Assembly: GCA_037783545.1 (NCBI GenBank)
Contig: JBBELK010000311.1
Coordinates: 372,001 to 436,000 of the forward strand
Length of the DNA stretch: 64,000 nucleotides
Reading direction: 5' to 3'
DNA from: Henricia sp. BOLD:AAB3569
Taxonomy: Eukaryota > Echinodermata > Asteroidea > Spinulosida > Echinasteridae
Positions 61,187-64,000 of this stretch are shown here, piece after piece (position 1 is the first letter of the stretch; each line of letters starts with the position of its first letter). The position numbers and the translations under genes were made by a program. The notes under the pieces were generated by a model. That model saw only the letters and a list, made by a program, of their open reading frames with translations, was not told where the DNA came from and did no database searches.

Positions 61187-61695
61187 GTGCATCCAAGCTG
61201 TTTCTGTGTGCATAATCTCGAACAACTAAAGTATGCTTATGTATCCCCTCATCACCTACCTACATTGACCCTCAATTTCGGAAGGACACTTCTTAGTTCA
61301 AATAGGTTCCGAGACTGGCTTCCACCCACTAGGAACAATAGTTTGAGAAACACAAATCAGCTAACTACTGTGAGATGCAGAACAAATAGGTACAAGAATA
61401 GTTGTATCCCAAGCTTAACTCGGTATACTGAATAAGCAGCGTTGACTGTTGGGGCCCTTCGTATAATGTGTTACCTAGTCGTGTGATTATTAGAGCCCTT
61501 TTTATTTATTTTTTTTAATATCGTTTATCTTACATTGTATTCTGTGATTTTATATTTAAAATACGTGTTCCTCCTTGTATAACTACTATTTTATGTAAGG
61601 ATGTATAGTGCAATTCAACCTACCGGTTGCCATACTGTATATTTTAATAACTTCTTTTTTGTTTTAAAAAGTAAATAAACCAATAATAATAATAC
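61187..61695 (+). pseudogene. Non-LTR retrotransposon 3' fragment
   Basis: The final 60 codons read NRFRDWLPPTRNNSLRNTNQ then CRTNRYKNSCIPSLTRY and stop at 61435. This pattern is typical of the extreme C-terminus of Jockey/CR1-group reverse transcriptases. About 250 bases of 3' UTR end in AATAAACCAATAATAATAAT. It is 5'-truncated. Confidence 0.65.
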
Positions 61696-61804
61696 ATGTA
61701 CATGTAGTACCTGTACGTTGGTGGAGACGAAATTGTGCAAGCAGCAAATCAGTTTGAAACTTTAGCAGTCATGTTCACTTTGGCATGGAATAGACCAGTT
61801 GCGC

Positions 61805-61975
61805 GATAGATTTGCATAAATCCTAGACTCCTGCTTTCATGCTATGGCGCTCACATGCGAGTGAGTCAAGCACCAGACTACCTTGCAAATCAGGCCATTT
61901 CCAGGGGGTGCAAGCTGGTCCATAGTAACCAGCACGAAAGTCTGTGTGGTACCTGTAATATCTCGCACATTACTC
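61805..61975. repeat. Dispersed repeat R2, copy 2 (interrupted)
   Basis: It matches 41215-41395 (TTTGCATAAATCCTAGA, GAGTCAAGCACCAGACTACC, CGCACATTACTCT) and continues after the inserted element at 62569 as GCATTTTCTGG. Confidence 0.75.
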
Positions 61976-62568
61976 TATGGGTCATTCCATGAAGTTTTAG
62001 AACACGGTTTCCGTGTTACATCCACAACCATTTTTACTACTTTTTTCCCCCTCTTGATAACTCCATCAATCAATACTATTCAGAAATTCAAGCTGTTGGA
62101 TGATAGAAATTTAAAACATTCATTACTTGTAACAAAATCCTCACGGATTTAAATTTATATGTCAACTAAATAGAATTTTGTTCAAATGTAGGTGTGACAT
62201 TTGGTGCTTTTTAGCAGATTTTCTTGAATCACAAAGAAATTTAAGCTAGAATCCTTCAAATTCAAATTCAAAAGGATTGTTTAGTTTGAGAAATGTGTGT
62301 TAATTTCAAATTTAACATGAAAACATTTGTAGTTGGAGTGAAATCAGTTGAACTGTATTGGTTTCCAAGTTATATCCACAACTACCACTTTGTTAAATAA
62401 TTCAAAATGGCGGCACTTTGTCAACACTGAAGACTCCCAAATTACCCCCAAACAGTGTAAGCCACCACATCGTTATATAAATGGTGATTCATTGCTCCCT
62501 TATTGACCATTTTTGTGGAAATGAAGAAATGTCACATTTTGTTCCTTAACTTCATGGAATGACCCATA
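61976..62568. mobile_element. TIR element with TATGGGTCATTCCATGAAGT ends
   Basis: A 21-bp perfect inverted repeat lies at both ends. Comparison with R2 copy 1 (TACTCTGCATTTT) places the insertion at TACTC(TAT)GCATTTT, consistent with a 2-3 bp TA/TAT duplication. Confidence 0.82.
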
Positions 62569-63210
62569 TGCATTTTCTGGAAAAATCTGAACAAGCTCCT
62601 TTAACACTGAATTAAATTTCAACATGTACATTTAAATATTGCACTGGGCGTTCCTTGTGTAATGACTCACGTTTTGAACTCACCTTGTAAAAATAATGCC
62701 AGCTTGTACCTAAAGAAGTACATGTGTGTACTAGGGCTACCTACTGTGGAAACATCAACTCAGACACCGTTTTCCTCCAGACATGTGCTTTCCGTTAAAG
62801 GATACTAGAGTAGTGTACAGCAAATGATCTCCTGTTTTATTGAAAACGACGAGGATATTTTTTTGTTTTACTAAAACTGCATATTTTTCGGCTTAGAGTT
62901 CCTTTTATGGCAATGCCGTTTACCATGAGTATACTGGATACAAAGTATGCAATATTTAAACAATTTTCAGTGATTTTCAAATAATTTTTAATGCAGCGGA
63001 AAATTATTGGTTAACTATTAGTGGCACCATGATAACACCTTACATTTAACAGTGAATACACGTATTTTTTTCTTGCTGTAGTCTAGTAAAAATAGGGAGT
63101 TTTAGATTGTCATGTTGACAGCAGTGTAGCTACCGGTAGGGTACTTTCCATAGGGGGGCAACTGGGGGTGCTGGATGTGTCTGTGGGAGGGCGACAGTGG
63201 AGTACCAAAA
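62569..63210. other. Stretch without recognised feature
   Basis: No gene or clear repeat is supported. Confidence 0.4.
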
Positions 63211-63214
63211 AATT

Positions 63215-63262
63215 TCTGCAGTGGGGGGTGGGGGGGTGGTGGGGGGGGGGGGGGGTTGGGTT
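63215..63262. repeat. Poly-G tract
   Basis: GGGGGGTGGGGGGGTGGTGG followed by about 18 further G residues. It is similar to the tract at 57645. Confidence 0.95.
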
Positions 63263-63378
63263 GTGTGCTGCATGTTGACGTGATGATGTTGACGTCGAGG
63301 CTTTGCACATGCATTCAAACATCTCTCTCATATCCACTGCCACAATCGAGAATGCGACGACTGTCGTTTTGGCAATCC

Positions 63379-63584
63379 CAATTGATCACGTTCAAATGAC
63401 GCCACTTCCTACAAATTGCCAAGTGCATCATGATTTTAAGCGTATTTTTTTTGTGACGCACATTTTGAGCAACACACACACGTGTTTGGAAAATGTTCCA
63501 GCGTGCGCGTGCGCGTACTTTATGGCGTTTAATACTCGGTAGCATTTTTTCCTACAAAGATGGCATCTGTGAACGTGACAATCT
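63379..63584. mobile_element. Small MITE, TTGATCACGT termini, copy 2 (reversed)
   Basis: It matches 17155-17356 (ATTGATCACGTTCA, CCACTTCCTACAAATTGCCA, GTGTTTGGAAAATGTTCC). The right end is TGAACGTGACAAT. Confidence 0.75.
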
Positions 63585-63849
63585 ACATGTACATGTAAAA
63601 CTCAAATGTTTGAGTCACTAGCCCTGTGGTTTTTTACTAGAAATTTTCCAAGAGCAATTTCACCACAATAACACATGTACTGGTATGGCCATGTAGAACT
63701 GTTTCTATTATGCAGACCTGTACAAAAGGGAAAACACTTTCCAATCAAATTTATGTACATGCATGTATGTACACAATATATGCACACCGTCGCAAAATCT
63801 TAATTAGTCATAGTACCTGCTGCTGAAAGATTCCAACCATCCATTCAAC

Positions 63850-64000
63850 ACTGGCTTGTTCAGTGGTTGAGTGGTTAAGATGTCTGCTCCTTGAAGGCAG
63901 GAGGATGTGGGTTCGAGTCCAACCAAGAACATTCATGTATGCTTTAAAATAACTGAGCATACAGTGTCGGTAAACTACGTCTGGTTACAGCAACGATTTC
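63850..64000 (+). mobile_element. tRNA-derived SINE, cut by the window end
   Basis: AGTGGTTGAGTGGTTAAGAT (A-box) and GTGGGTTCGAGTCC (B-box) are followed by GAGCATACAGTGTCGGTAAA. Same family as 17360 and 21418. Confidence 0.75.

Noticed and set aside
63102..63343. Proline-rich minus-strand frames
   Set aside because: They are artefacts of the poly-G tract at 63215-63262.
59656..64000. Search for phosphatase ectodomain exons
   Set aside because: No stretch with an acceptor and donor in phase and a recognisable carbonic-anhydrase or fibronectin motif was found.

Overview
The window is eukaryotic (metazoan) DNA. Genes are split by GT-AG introns, intergenic and intronic DNA is AT-rich, and non-LTR retrotransposons, tRNA-derived SINEs and many short inverted-repeat elements are present. 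The small secreted C-type lectins, the Ngaro/DIRS-type retroelement and the abundant ACATGTA-like words suggest a marine deuterostome, most likely an echinoderm such as a sea star. That placement is inference; no species marker was recognised.

One large host gene dominates. On the minus strand, 16 coding exons between 59655 and 16312 encode the transmembrane segment, both phosphatase domains and the C-terminal tail of a receptor-type protein tyrosine phosphatase closest to the R5 class (PTPRG/PTPRZ). All splice phases are consistent and give 886 codons plus a stop. The ectodomain exons were not found and should lie to the right of the window. Domain 1 has the catalytic set ([17 protein letters not shown]). 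Domain 2 is a pseudophosphatase: Cys is replaced by Asp and the P-loop Arg by Gln.

The 18.4 kb intron between the two phosphatase domains (23281-41691) carries, on the opposite strand, a cluster of two-exon C-type lectin genes at 26996-28788, 31056-31930 and 35093-35843, plus a relic second exon near 26173. Lectin 3 looks intact. Lectin 1 uses a GC-AG intron and has lost the EPN sugar-binding loop. Lectin 2 has a damaged splice acceptor. The same intron holds a Ngaro-like tyrosine-recombinase retroelement (36219-40982) with split direct repeats A1-body-B1-A2-B2. It is internally deleted and sits inside an older dispersed repeat whose empty copies occur elsewhere in the window.

Downstream of the phosphatase gene lies an apparently intact RTE-like non-LTR retrotransposon (ORF 11514-14786, 1090 residues). 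The 3' end of a CR1/L2-like LINE (41950-42785) lies in another phosphatase intron, and a SINE (9880-10195, minus strand) shares its 3' tail. The remaining space, including 1-10000, most introns and 59656-64000, is a mosaic of MITE-like and palindromic elements. Several have target-site duplications visible by eye (9-bp, TA, TTAA, ATAT, TTCACAAC), and several are nested so that insertion order can be read. The most unusual non-coding structure is 22306-22993: a terminal-inverted-repeat element filled with about nine near-identical palindromes and two short telomere-like TTAGGG tracts.
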